Assembly: GCA_963691655.1 (NCBI GenBank)
Contig: OY829326.1
Coordinates: 73,401,235 to 73,465,234, forward strand
From: Toxonevra muliebris
Lineage: Eukaryota; Arthropoda; Insecta; Diptera; Pallopteridae
Direction of reading: 5' to 3'
DNA: 64,000 nucleotides
The notes beneath the pieces are model-generated. The model saw only the letters and a program-made list of their open reading frames with translations, did no database searches and was not told the DNA's origin. Of the stretch, positions 26,210 to 38,404 are shown piece after piece. A program made the translations under genes and the position numbers. Numbering within the stretch: the stretch's first letter is position 1; every line of letters starts with the position of its first letter.

Positions 26210-26649
26210 CACAGAGAAAAATTTTTGTGTATGACTGATGTGAAATTCAGTATAGATTTCTTAAAGTTTCGGAGCGAATATTTTGCAATTAAGTTTATTT
26301 TTGATAAATTGGCAAAGATTGGGTAAAAATATGTTTAAGTAATTGGAAAAAATAGCACAAGTTTGTGAAATTTAAAATTCAATAGATTATTGAGAAGAAG
26401 GGATGAGGTCGCTGTAGCCAGTAGATGCCCCAGTTCAAATATACAACACCCCTCTCGGCTGTCAATGGCCTGCCTCCCACTTCGCATTAAGTTTTACAGG
26501 AAATCATTACTTGTCGTCAGTTATCTAAAAACTCTCAATAATATCTTTATAATTTGGTGAATAGGCTTACAAATTTTATAACTTCATATAAAATATTAAA
26601 CGATCCATGTCATCTTAGATTAGAACATAAAGTTGTTTTTCTCTCTGTG
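26210..26649. mobile_element. Possible TA-flanked MITE upstream of E75B promoter
   Basis: It begins TA-CACAGAGAAAAA and ends with the complement of CACAGAGAGAAAAA followed by TA, about 440 bp apart. The TA at both edges and short inverted ends fit a Tc1/mariner-type non-autonomous element. The ends share only about 12 bp. A GC-richer patch at 26400-26490 is unlike its surroundings. It stops about 265 bp before the predicted E75B start site. Confidence 0.4.
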
Positions 26650-26914
26650 TACTAGCTCTAACCAGAAACTCAAGCCGAAGACACTCAAATATCGCTATGC
26701 TAAACTAAAGCAATAGTTAGTTTCACTCACACTCTGACTCACTCATTTCCCTCTTTCTCACTCACATGTGTTCAGTGCTTGCTCACACGTACAACCTCTA
26801 GACACTCAAGCAAAAACACTCAAACCTCGCACATCACAGCACAGCAAAGCAAAGCACAGCGCGCGGCAACTATGAAAACGAAACGAATAAACAATTCGTT
26901 GTTGCGCTGAGAAA

Positions 26915-26948
26915 TCATTCGCAAATTGCTTGTCAAACGCAACGGTTT
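26915..26948 (+). promoter_or_regulatory. Core promoter of E75B (Inr + MTE + DPE)
   Basis: TCATTC at 26915-26920 matches the insect initiator TCAKTY fully and sets A+1 at 26917. At exactly +18 to +27 (26934-26943) CAAACGCAAC matches the motif ten element CSARCSSAAC at 9 of 10 positions. At +28 to +32 (26944-26948) GGTTT matches the DPE RGWYV at 4 of 5. No TATA box lies at the expected -30. The spacing agreement of all three motifs makes this a strong TATA-less focused promoter candidate, 631 nt upstream of the E75B start codon. The start site is inferred from motifs, not mapped. Confidence 0.7.
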
Positions 26949-27547
26949 AGTGTGTGAAATTGCTGTGCGCGTTTAAAAATTTATTTAAATTTTTTTTATT
27001 TCTGTCTTAACACCAAAGTGTGAAAGATAAAGATAACAACTAGCAAAAGAAGCAGACGAAAATAAACAAAAATAAATAGATAAATTTTAAAATTGGTAAT
27101 TTGTAATGTGAACAATTAAAAGAGAACAAGTGCGTGCAATCACCCAAAAATTATCAACAATTTTTAACACACAACGAAGAAATTGCAACGCAACAACAAC
27201 AACAAAGCCAGAAGAAATTTTCAAATAAAAAAAGTTCTAGAATATTAAAGAAATAAGCGCCAAAAAAAGTTGGCGCGAAAATAGTTAAAAAAAAAAAATA
27301 TTGTAATTGAAGAAGATCGAAGCAAAGCGAAAGACATACGCTGAAAGCAATAACAGCAAGCAACAACAACAAAAAATAATATGTTCCTTATTAGAAAAGT
27401 TTAGAAAATTCTAGAGAAATTTTAAATAAATTTCCAAAAAAAAAAAAATAAAAAATAAAAAAATTCAATTCAATTCAATTGTGTCATTTTTACTACCAAA
27501 AAGAAAAGAAATAATTAAATCACAACAGCAACAGAAATTTAACCAAA
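26917..27547 (+). other. Eip75B: E75B 5' leader
   Basis: This is the predicted 631-nt 5' untranslated leader between the motif-defined start site and the E75B ATG. It is rich in A and CAA on the coding strand, as fly leaders often are. It contains a start-stop minimal ORF (ATGTGA, 27106-27111) and a 7-codon upstream ORF (27381-27404), so translation may be damped or reinitiated. No clear intron is seen in it. The limits depend on the inferred start site. Confidence 0.55.
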
Positions 27548-27689
27548 ATGGTTTGTGCAATGCAAGAATTGGCTACAGCAGCAATAGCTGCAGGCGAACA
27601 GCAGCACCAACAACATCAACTTCATCTTCACCACCATCAACAGCAGCAGCAGCAACAATCACTGCAGTTGCAACAGCAGCCAATGCAGC

Positions 27690-27723
<34 letters not shown>

Positions 27724-29398
27724 TTTTATCACTGCCGCGCCTCCCAATTCGAGGCAACCACATCAACAGCAAATGACTACAATTGTATTGCTGACAACTC
27801 CGGTCACTGTTGCTAGCAATATGCAACAAACGCAAGCAGCAGCAGCCTCAAATCGCTTGATTGCTGCTAATAAAAGTCAACAATTGAAGCAACAACATTC
27901 GGCATTAGTGAAGTTATTGGAATCGGCGCCAATAACGAAAAAGTCAACATCAATAGCAGCAGCATCATCAGCAGCACCTAGTCTGGTAGTAAAACCAACA
28001 CAAAAGCAACTGCAACAGCAGCAGCAGCAACAACAACAGCAGCAGCAGCAGCGACATATTGTCTATGTACAGCAGTCGCCACAACAGCAGCAATTGTCAT
28101 CAATCAATGCTGTTGCTGCCACTGCTGCCGCCAATGCAACCACAACACAACGTAAAAGACTGAAAAGCACATTAACACCAACACCAACACCTACTACTAA
28201 TAATAATTCGCAATTGTTAATTATACCCACAGCAATTGTTGTCGATGAGTGCAACATTGCTGCCAACATAATAAAGACAACAAAAAATAGTATTAGTTTT
28301 GAGCAGCAACTGCAACAAGACAGCAAGAAAATTGCTCTAGCAAAAAATGACAGCGAATCGGGCATTGATGACGATGACAGCGATCAAGAGATGCTAGGCA
28401 AAAAGACAGGAGCAACAGCAACAGTTGAGCAACAGTCATCGTCTTCCATTGGCGGTGGCGGTGGTGACTGTGCGAGCAACTACGAGCAATATCAGTGTCC
28501 ATGGAAGAAAATTCGTTATGCGCGCGAATGGAAACAGCGCGAACAACGTGAACAGCAAAACGATCAGCAGCAGCAACAAATGCCTGCCACTCCTGAACAG
28601 CAGCACCAGCAACTGTCAAATAGCAATAGCTATGCTTCGAATTCAACCACCGCAACCACTCTCAACAATGATGAAGTAATGGATGGACAGGGTGCAACAA
28701 TAGCACAAAAACTGCTTCAACACGAAATCATGCTCCCCGAGAAGACCCACAAAGAAATCACCATGCTATTGCAGCAGCAACAGCAACAACAACTCCATCA
28801 ACATCGTCGCGACAGCTCTGACAGTAACTCATCGCTGATGAGCAATTCAAGTACACAATCCTTGACAGGTGCTAGTGGGAACGGTGGCATTGTTGGCATT
28901 GGTTTGGGCGGTTGCACATGTACACCGCAACAGCTTAAATTGCAACGTGATAGCAACAATGACGATGATGATAACAAGGACAAGCAACAACAACAACAAC
29001 AGCAACATCATCGACGCTCATCATCCTCGGCATTTTGCAATTGCAGCGATTGTCAATTGCAGGATATGGATTCAGGTTGTGATGATGAACTCTGCGAGAA
29101 TCATCATCAATCGTTGCTCGAGCAGACCACCATGAATTTACTATGCCAGAAGTTTGATGAGAATTTAGAGACTTCAGTGAGTGGGACAAGTAGTAGCAGC
29201 AGCAGCAGCAGCAACAACATTAGTAGTAATAATAATAATAATAATAATAGTAATAATATTGGGGCAGCTTCAGCAGTAGCTGCTGCAGCGGGAGCAGAAG
29301 GAAAAAATATTGAGATTAAAATGGAAGAAAATACTAATGGTGGTGAATTGATGTTGATGGGCGGTGGCACCGAAGATGAGGCGCAAAGCGCAAGTGAT
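27548..29398 (+). CDS. Eip75B: E75B isoform-specific N-terminal exon
   Basis: Encodes about 617 residues unique to the B form of the ecdysone-induced nuclear receptor E75. The ATG lies in a good insect context (CAAAATGG) and starts MVCAMQEL, like Drosophila E75B as I recall it. Poly-Q runs (about residues 31-37, 49-58, 156-168, 479-486), a Ser run and an Asn run surround islands resembling Drosophila E75B: KSQQLKQQHSALVKLLESAP (about 109-128, holding an LxxLL box, LVKLL), KNDSESGID (about 266), EQYQCPWKKIRYARE (about 313), RRDSSDSN (about 420), DSGCDDELCENHH (about 508) and LLCQKFDE (about 531). The exon ends at GAT before gtaggt, phase 0, joining GFFRRS. The first zinc finger is replaced by this segment, so E75B keeps only finger 2. 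In Drosophila E75B pairs with HR3 and blocks its activation. The open frame runs 30 codons into the intron. Confidence 0.94.
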
Positions 29399-29870
29399 GT
29401 AGGTCTTTTTTTTACTAAAGATTTGAATTTAAATACAAAAATATTTGATTTTAATATAGACATTTTTAGTTTTATTCTAGAAATATTTTGAAATTTTATT
29501 TTATAGAAACTATATTTAATACAAAAATATTTTAAGTACAGAATTATTTAATTTTAATTTAAAAATATTCAATTTCAATACAGAAATATTTAATTTCAAT
29601 ATGAAAGTATTTAATTTTTGTAAAGAAGTATTTAATATAAAAACGGATATATTTTTTTTAATTATAAAAATATCAGCTCAGAGATATTTAATTTTAAGAT
29701 AAAAATATTATATTTTAATATAGAAATATTAAATTTGATTACAAAAATATTTATTTTAAATATAGAAATATTTAATTTAAATACCTATATATTTATTTTT
29801 TTATTTCTTACATATTTCTCACTCACACTGATTTTTAACTCATTTTTTTCTTTCTTATTTCTAATTGCAG
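29399..29870 (+). repeat. E75 intron after B exon, filled by AT-rich minisatellite
   Basis: The intron has donor gtaggt and acceptor ctaattgcag after a pyrimidine tract. Roughly 29410-29800 is made of degenerate 20-24 bp units based on AATACAGAAATATTTAATTT, repeated about fifteen times. Unit length and spelling vary, so it is an old array. No exon or known element is seen. Confidence 0.8.
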
Positions 29871-30015
29871 GGCTTCTTTCGTCGTTCCATACAGCAGAAA
29901 ATACAATATCGTCCTTGTACAAAAAATCAACAATGTAGCATTTTGCGTATAAATCGCAATCGCTGCCAATATTGTCGTCTGAAAAAATGTATTGCCGTCG
30001 GCATGAGTCGTGATG
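29871..30015 (+). CDS. Eip75B: E75 common exon: second zinc finger
   Basis: This 145-bp exon encodes [20 protein letters not shown] and continues through the four zinc-binding cysteines of the second C4 finger (C-x5-C-x9-C-x2-C, ending CQYC) to [13 protein letters not shown]. It is the second half of the nuclear receptor DNA-binding domain and is typical of E75 (NR1D group, vertebrate Rev-erb relatives). The acceptor ttgcag is phase 0 and the donor GATG|gtaagt is phase 1. In A/C-type mRNAs it follows the first-finger exon; in B it follows the 27548 exon. The E75D-type exon skips it. This is the most conserved segment in the window. Confidence 0.97.
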
Positions 30016-31379
30016 GTAAGTGAAAAATAAAATTTCATATTTTATATATTAATTAAGTAAATACAACATTGAAATGGGTTTGCTTTGAAACAGAGAAAAT
30101 GTTGAGGTTTTGTACACAACTCAGGAAACGGTATCTACCTTATTGCCATTTATTACATTATCCCTTACATTGTCATAGCCTGCCAGTTTTTTGATGCCCT
30201 TCTCCTTACATTTAAATTTTCTGATATCCTTCATTAGGGAATTTTTTCAGTTATCTTTTTATAAAGAAAATTATCATTAGTGTCGACTTGACTAGACATT
30301 TCTATCATGTATCACAAATTCAATACTTTCAATAAATTGTATATGCTGAAGTGCATATTTGAGTACCTTATCCAATCATACATTGCGCTCATTTTAAATT
30401 GTAACACACGGTCATACGCATACCGAAAGCATATTCAATTCAAAATCCAAAAAATAAAAAGTAGGTCTTCTCACGGAAAACCACAAACACTTTCGTCATA
30501 CACATACAAGCATATACATACATACATATGCATACATATTCATTCATTCATTTATTTCAATATAGTCCCCCAGCACTACTCAACAAAAAAATTATATGTA
30601 ATTGTGGATATATTCCTTGGCTCCCTGCGCCGCACTTCTTCTTCTACTTTTTCTCCAAAACAAAAAAGCGAAAACACTTCACTGCTGTGAAATGAAATTT
30701 TATTTACAAATTCAAACTTATTGCTCAACATGCAAATTTCATTTCGAATTTCTCAATTTGTAGCCCAAAAAACAAAAACAGAAAACACAAAATCCAAAAA
30801 AAAAAACTAAATGAAGTCAAAATCAAACAGCAAACAACAACAAATAACAACTATTTGTCCAAAACGCTTATATATGAGAGCGGGCTGTCAAATTTTTAAT
30901 GCTTCGAATGAAAAACCAAACGAAAAACACAAAAAATCCTACTATAAAATTTAGAAAAACTAAACCAGAAAAAAGGCACAGAAACATATACACCCTAAGA
31001 GCTTACGTGCATTTTTTGAGTTCAGCAAGATAAGATTACAAAATTGCGTGTGTGTGTGTGTGTGTGTGTATGAAAAGCAACAGCAATGGCGCCCAATGAC
31101 GAACATACAAACTAAACGAATTCGAACGAACGAAAAAACAAACCTAAAAATTCAAATTGCCCGCACAAAATACATGTATACCAACAACAACAACAACAAC
31201 AGCGAGCAAGAGAGACACAAGAGCGCTAGCCTAAGCAGCAGTAGCAGCCATATAGCTAGAGTTTTAATTGACGTACTGGCGTTCATGACGGCCGACGACA
31301 AGCGACGAACGTGACTAAACGACAGCAAAGACTATGGCGAATGTTTGTATAGTTATGCATGAAAATTGTTTGTGAACGG

Positions 31380-31392
31380 AGTTCATTGACCA
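31380..31392. promoter_or_regulatory. EcRE-like inverted repeat
   Basis: AGTTCATTGACCA, 12 of 13; only the last base departs from consensus. Confidence 0.45.
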
Positions 31393-31885
31393 GCCATGAA
31401 CGAAATTTAACAAATATAGAGGAACAGTAACAGCAACATCGACTATTCCGACAAAGACAAATGCAACCAACGATTGTCGAATATACTAACGAGACAGACA
31501 GACAGACAAAGAGTGGAAAGGGAGTAGTGGAGGTGGCGCAATTAAATACATATGCAAGGGATATCACACAGACTATTTATGCACACGCATGTAACCCTTA
31601 TAAGTTACAGTTATAGTGGGGTGATCATGCCTAGTAGCTAGAGTGTGAATTGCTGCTACCAAGAGTAGAAAGGAAAAAGTGAGGGTATTGTAAATATTGT
31701 TGGAGCAAAGATTTTGGCAAAGAATATATATTATAGAAATTTAATAAAAATAATTATTTTAAAAATAGTTCACTATTTATTCATTCAAGTTAAAATTGAC
31801 GCAAATGCTCCCTGAATTACAAATAGATTATAGTTTCAAAGAGTTCACTGTATTCGTTTTGGGCTTTCTCCAAAAAGGAGTAAGG

Positions 31886-32153
31886 CTGTGGTTATGTTGG
31901 TGCTGGCTGTTCGGCGGACACATCACATTTTACTCTTGTGCTCGGTCTAGGTGGTTACATTGTGTTCATTGCAGAGTTGCTTTTGTTTAATACTATAGCT
32001 CATTGCCACCCTGAATACTTGGCCTGCTCGGTGCTGATTTCACCCAGCATATCATTTTCGTTGAGAGGGAGAGTGAGTAAAGATTCTCACTTTATGTTTG
32101 GTGCAACAACAATTTCATGGTGTTCACCGAGCAAAATCTGAACATAACCACAG
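31886..32153. repeat. Inverted-repeat-bounded segment
   Basis: CTGTGGTTATGTT at 31886-31898 recurs as its perfect complement at 32141-32153. The 268-bp span is GC-richer than its surroundings and has no conserved frame. Flanks share only TAAG, so a transposon origin is possible but not shown. Confidence 0.35.
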
Positions 32154-33474
32154 TCTAAGCTATTGCAGTCCGGTTATAAACAATAATGAGATTCCCTCTC
32201 TTGTTGACTCTCTCTTTCTCTCTCTCTCTCTCTTAAAAGGAGCCTTTGTGATGATCAAAACGAAAAAGTACTCAACTTGTTGACGAGCTTAAAAAAGAAA
32301 TTTACCATTTACTTCGAGTTCCGAGAGAACTCTCTTTTATGGCTCCTTATGAATTATAAAAGGAGCATTAATTTTTGACAGAACTCATATTTGCGCAACT
32401 GGGACTACTCGTATTTACTACTAGTATTTCTACTACTAGCGATAGTAATTGTAGGACAACACAACAACAAAAGAAACATATGAAAATTTACTATGCGTGT
32501 GTGTGTGTGTGCATTTGTGCCTTGCGCGCCCGCATGACTTACGAAATTGTGCCAAAAAGTTGAACGACCGCACTTAACCTAAATTTTTGCAGCACATAAT
32601 CATATGCACAACAAGCCAACGATATACACACGAGCAGCACACACTCAAAACCACAGCAACAGCAACACCAACACACACACACACACGAAATACACATGGT
32701 AAGCATGCAATTCGAATGTACGACATACACGAGCATATCCGAAGTTCATTCTTCTCTTTTCATATTTTAATTTCAACACTACTCCAGTAACGAAATACAG
32801 AAAAAAAAACAAAAAAACTTGTTCATCTTTTTCGATATGTTTGTTTGCATGTATGTTCGTTGCTATGCTCCCGTGCTAAATATAACGAATAAAAAATATA
32901 TATATATATATGTATATTGTTCGCTCTAGCGAGCAAGTTATGAGGAAGTGTGCCCATTTATTTTTTTATTTTTTTTTTAATTTTATTTATTTACTACTTA
33001 TTTTAATTTTTTTTTTTTACATTTTTTGGAAATTGGAACAAAATGATTATGTAGTTTGTAGTGTAGTGTAGGCACTTAAAAAATACACTTACATACATTA
33101 CATGCTCAGTTGTTTTGTTTATTTCATTATTTTTTTTTTTTCTTTTGGACTTTTGAACTTTTTATATTTTCTTTTAATTAATTTTTATTGTTAATATTTT
33201 CTATATAAATTCATCAAAAAAAAAAAAAAAAAAAAAATTATGCTAGAAGGGAAGACCGCGTTGTAATGTTAGTGAGTTAGTTAAATTATGAGCGAGTGGG
33301 AGGGAAGTAGTGAGGTTAGAGTTAATGTGAGTTAATGCAACAGGAAATGCTTCAACGAGTAAATTGGCTGGCTTCCATTCAATCTCATCACATCGCATTC
33401 TCCTAACCAGCAACAGTAACTTACACTTCTTTCATTTTTACTCTTGCTGCTGGTATTTCTTCTTCTTACTCACC

Positions 33475-33511
33475 CATCATCATCAACATCATCATCATCA
33501 TCATCATCATT
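33475..33511 (+). repeat. (ATC)n microsatellite
   Basis: Twelve near-perfect ATC units. Confidence 0.9.
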
Positions 33512-35636
33512 GCCGTCCATTTGTGAGTATGTATGCATGCATGCATGTATGTTTGTATATTTGTATGTCTGCATATTGAAGATGCAGTCAGTACACACGT
33601 AAACGTGAGCGCTTACGTCGTTCATTGACTCTTTGAGTAGTGGAGCAAGCAGCAATCAGCCATCATGCGAAGTGAAATCGAAATCGAAAGTGGTTTATAC
33701 AAATTGATATGATAAAGTTGTCGTCGTTGTTGTTGTTGTTTTTCTTATTATTTTTGTATTTTATATGCTGTTTTATTTTTCTACTGCTTCTGTTGTATAC
33801 GTAGAAATTTGAGAGAGATTTTATCAATCGGTGACTGAGTGAGAAAGGAGAGTTGCATTGCATATTCGTATGATTGATTGAGATTCAGATAAAATTATTT
33901 TTTTTACAAATTGAAGTTTTTTTTAGACTTTTTTGTATTTTAATTATATAATTAATAAATATAGGAAGGTACTCAATATTTAATAGTTTGTTTTTATATT
34001 TCTGGTAATCTCACATTAGCTTTAGAAATTTAGTGTTCAGCTTATATGTTCATCTTTGCGCTTTTTCAAAAATATAACAAATCACACTTAATCTGTCTCA
34101 TAAGTTTTTCACCGCCTCCCAATAGCCTTTACATTCTTTTCATAGTTTGAGTTCACCTTCTATTTAGTGTATTAGTTCAACCCAGCTCATTTTTTCATAC
34201 TTTAATACAACAGCTAAGAACCTCAACCTTCATGTTAATCATTTGCGTTTTTCTTTTTCTAACAAAAAAAAAAAAAAAAAAAATTAAATGAAATGAAACG
34301 AAATAAATTTCAATAAAATAAGATGAACATTGAAATGTCTCACGTTGTTTAGAACAAAATAAACCTACTACTATGAACATCCTTGATCTAGTTAGTTTGA
34401 AAATATATTATTTAAACCACTGAAAAATTTGTTTAGAAACACTTACATTAAAGTAAATAAATATTTTAATTACAAACAAAAAATAAAAGAACCAAATAAA
34501 ATTGAATGAAAAATCATTTATAATTTAGGAAACCATGGTATCTCACTATAAAAATATCAGAAATTCCCTTTTTTTTCGTATATTCATATGAAAACAATAA
34601 ACAATTTACGCTCAAAATTGACGAAATAAATCAGCAGTAAAATAAAAAAAAAATGTGTTTATAATAAAAATGACCGTGTTCTCTTTTTCATTATCTTTCA
34701 AGGAAAATTTTCTATATGTGTAGACATACTATATAAGCACAAATGTGTATGTGTGTGTGTGTATACACTATGGCGTATGTGGGGACTTAATATGTATAAT
34801 ACAAATAATAAAATTATGAAAACAGTATTGCCCACCCACACATGTTTAATGATCGACTGAACTCTTTTTCGCTATGTAAATGAGAGCCTTGTACATTCGA
34901 AATCTGAAACGTGAAATATCGCACTCGTGCTATAACGTAATGGCAACCACTGTTATAAAAACAATTTAGCTTGTCTTGACCTAGAAAAAAAAAAATAAAA
35001 TAAAATAATTTTGCCATCAAAAAAAATTTAATAATAAATTTTAAAAATAATTCAATAAATTTCTTTTTTGTGAACAACACTTTCACTTGCGTATGTACTT
35101 AAAATACTTCACTTATAAAAAAATACAATTAAAAAAAAAAACGCGTGCACACACATTTAAGCTTTTTACAATGAAATACTTTCTTTTATTTCATAATTCC
35201 TTTACATTTTTTTTTTAAATTTTTGTTTTCTTCTTTTTTGTCTTGTTAAATAAACTTTATTTATTTTTCAACAACAGCAACAACAAAAACTGCTTTTAAA
35301 ATATTTGTGTGTGTGTTTTTTTTGTCTACAAATGAAAACGAAATTGAATTTTAACACACACACATACACTCATCTACCCATACACATGCTTTAACACCGC
35401 CATTGCCGCTCACTTCTACGCGAAACTCAATAACACGCAAATAGCCTAAAAACTCAATATACTCAAATGCACATACACACACACACATACAAATTAATAG
35501 TAGCAACACCACACCTCGCCTACACCCCACACTCAACACTCGCTCGTTTAAATCATCATCGAACAAACGATTGTCTCTTATATGCGTGTGTGTTATACAT
35601 GTGTGTGTGTGTGTGCTTGCATGCTTTTGCCAGTAG

Positions 35637-35681
35637 AGTTCGTTGACCGTGTCTGACGTTTGTAATAGCGAAACTAGGTCA
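35637..35681 (+). promoter_or_regulatory. Second composite EcRE-like + RORE cluster
   Basis: AGTTCGTTGACCG (35637-35649) matches the EcRE consensus at 11 of 13, and AAACTAGGTCA (35671-35681) is a perfect WAWNTRGGTCA site. Order is reversed relative to the 24330 cluster. Confidence 0.45.
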
Positions 35682-35710
35682 GCCATTTTAGTCAACCGAT
35701 GTACGTGCAT

Positions 35711-35865
35711 ACGTTCGTTAGTTCGGTCGCTCGTTCGTTCGTTCGCTCGTTCGCTCGTTCGTTCGTTCGCTCTTGCGTTCGTTCGTTTATTTAGTCGTAT
35801 GTTTTTTCACTCTTTCGTTTATTCACTCGTTCGTTTAAACGCGCATTCGTTTATTTATTCGTTCG
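35711..35865 (+). repeat. (CGTT/CGCT)n tetranucleotide array
   Basis: About 150 bp of CGTT with CGCT and other variants. It is CpG-rich compared with everything around it. The long TTCG-type frame across it is an artefact. Confidence 0.8.
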
Positions 35866-38371
35866 TTTAATCTTTGGTATATTTATTCATTTGTTGTTGT
35901 TGGCCTACTCGCTAATAATCACGCAAGGCAAAATGTAACGAAATGCAAAACCGAATTGCGGGCAATAAATGTTTGACAGTTTTTTTTGGTTTTTTTTCCA
36001 ATTTAAACTACATCAAACTATTTGTTTGATCGACTGACTGACTGAATGACTGCTTGACTAACTGACATTATATTAAAAAAAAAAAAAAAAAAACTTTCAA
36101 AGCGCACAGTAGATGAAGGCGAAGTTAAAGCAGCAGCAAGAAGGCATGAAAATGCATGAATGAATATTGACGTTGGACGCCATCGCTGCCGTTGTCGCTA
36201 CATTCACATGAATACGATAATAATTTATTTAATTAATAAATTCCTTTTTGAATCAATCTTAAGTATCACGATTATGCTGCTTAGTTTAGTTAGTAGTGAA
36301 GTAACTTGGTTGGTTTTTTGTTTCAACTAGTTACTAGCGTAGAGAGAGAGATAAGGGAGGGAGAGAGAGAGAGAGAGAAAGAGATGAAAACACGTGCATT
36401 CAGAATTGTATATTTTTGAAAACCGTTTTATTTTTATTTTATTTTTTTTTTTTTTGAATACGAACGAATCCCAATGGACCCATTTACACGCCCATACGGA
36501 CAAAAGATTTTGATAAAAGATAAAAGATTTTGATTTTTTTTAGTTTTTGTACTTACAAACGAATATGTTAAATGTAAAAGCTTATCACACAACTCAATTT
36601 AAGCATATGTTTGTGTTTGCTTGAATTCAGTTTGTAATTGTTGTAAGCGTATACAAAATAGCAATACCAGCTATAACAGCAACGAAATCATATCACCGCC
36701 GTCGTCGCTGTTGTTATTTTAATTAAAATGAACTCAAATTAGCACGAGGTTAACCAAATTGAAAGTAAATTTATTTAGTTTTTTTGTTTTTTTTTTTTTT
36801 TTGTTTTTGGTTTTGTATATTTTTATATTCGTCATCACGTCAAGCACAAGCACACAGACACACACATACGTACATATGTCTCCACATACAGGGGCATACA
36901 CACAGGCATTGTAGTGTATGTATAGTGTTCAATGTGGTATTTATTATATTTTGTTGTTGCTGTTTTTTTGTAAATCAAAATTTATGTAATCTTGAACAGA
37001 GCGAGTGTCAGTTGAGATGTTGTAATTTTTTTATTTTTTGTTTTTATTTATTTTTTTTTTTATTTTTTTATATATTAATAAAAAATTGTAGTCGTAACGT
37101 CATTAAAAAGTATGTCAATAAAAATTGTTTTCTATATAAGTTTATTTTTTAATTTTTTCATACGTACATACGCACGTAAATAATTGTTAATTGTGGAAAA
37201 AGCTGAGAAAAAAATTATGAAAAGGCAAATATTTTGAGGTCAGCGTTTTGAATATTTCGTGGAACAATGAGTAACAATTTTTTTTTTTTTTGGTAGGAAT
37301 TTAATAAATATTTTTACATTTATAAATGCAAAAAAATTAAATTACATCAGCATTAAAAAGAAGAAAATTTTCAGAAATCTTGAATAGTTACTGCACTATA
37401 AAGGTAGAGTGGATGATCCCTATCAAAAGCTCTCTACTGCAAACTAAAAAGATTACTCTCGCGAATGAGCGAATGTAAAATAGAGGAACCTTATGTGATA
37501 TGTGCTCTCATGCCCTGAAAGGGAGACTGTCGCCCAAACTAAGCTCTCATTTTTCCTAAATATGCATGTCGATAGCATGGTAATGCACTCATAAGCTGCA
37601 ATATAGCATATGTTTTCTATGGTATGCTCTTAAACCTTTTCAATTACGATTGTTATTTCCATGAGAGTTCATAGAAAGAGAGCTAAAGAAAAATATCACC
37701 ATGGAGGTGTTCCTTAATTTTTTTTGATTTTTGTTATTCAATTTCAAATCAGTTGATTTTGTCATTCATGCGCTGAAAAAATAAATGTCCATGGCATAAT
37801 ATGCTCTCAATTTTTCATCCATTAAAACTAATATTTATACTCTCTTAAGCTGAGAGAGATTATATAATTTTTCAATTGGTTTATGCCAACTTTTTGAACA
37901 TAAAAAAACGGCTTAAAAAACAGTTGCTTTAAAAATTATAAACCTTTCAAATATTCTTTTAATACAAAATAGTAATATTTCTGAAAAGTTGAATTTTTTT
38001 TCAAATTCAGAAACAAAAACTGAACTAATATATGTATTAAAAAAAAAAGTCAAAATTAAGCAAAAGAATAAAAACTAAATGAAAATAAATGTCCCCCACG
38101 ATCTATATATACGCACATACATATATATATATAAAATACATTGCTACTGTCAAACAGAAACGAAAACAAATTTATCAGTTTAATTTGTTGCTGCTGTGTT
38201 GTTGCTATTTGAATGTATTGTATAAATGTGTATATCTCTTTAGCTGTGCGTGTAAGCTACGTTACGTTTTAGTAGCTGCTGCTGTTGCTGTTGTTACTGC
38301 TTTTTTCGGGTGTTTTGAACTTTATTCAGGTCAATTACAAATACATTAAATGCCATATTACGAGACTATAT

Positions 38372-38404
<33 letters not shown>

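Larger units (their letters stand above)
1..26916. other. Upstream non-coding region, likely intron of longer E75 isoforms
   Basis: No exon is recognisable in this 27 kb. Open frames are short, low in complexity and explained by poly-T, CT, CA and trinucleotide repeats. In Drosophila the E75A and E75C promoters and the first-zinc-finger exon lie upstream of the E75B exon, so this stretch is probably intron for those forms and 5' regulatory DNA for E75B. I looked for a first-finger exon (C-x2-C ... CEGCK followed by a donor) and saw none. The region contains four hAT-type elements, a non-LTR fragment, a polypurine block and several ecdysone-response-like sites, all listed separately. The rest is AT-rich sequence with microsatellites. 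Confidence 0.6.

Noticed and set aside
1..26916. Search for the first zinc finger exon of E75A/C
   Set aside because: No C-x2-C ... CEGCK coding pattern with a donor was seen; it presumably lies upstream of the window.
28063..29463. Several 60-120 residue open frames overlapping the E75B exon on both strands
   Set aside because: Shadows of CAG/CAA and AAT repeats in the real coding exon.
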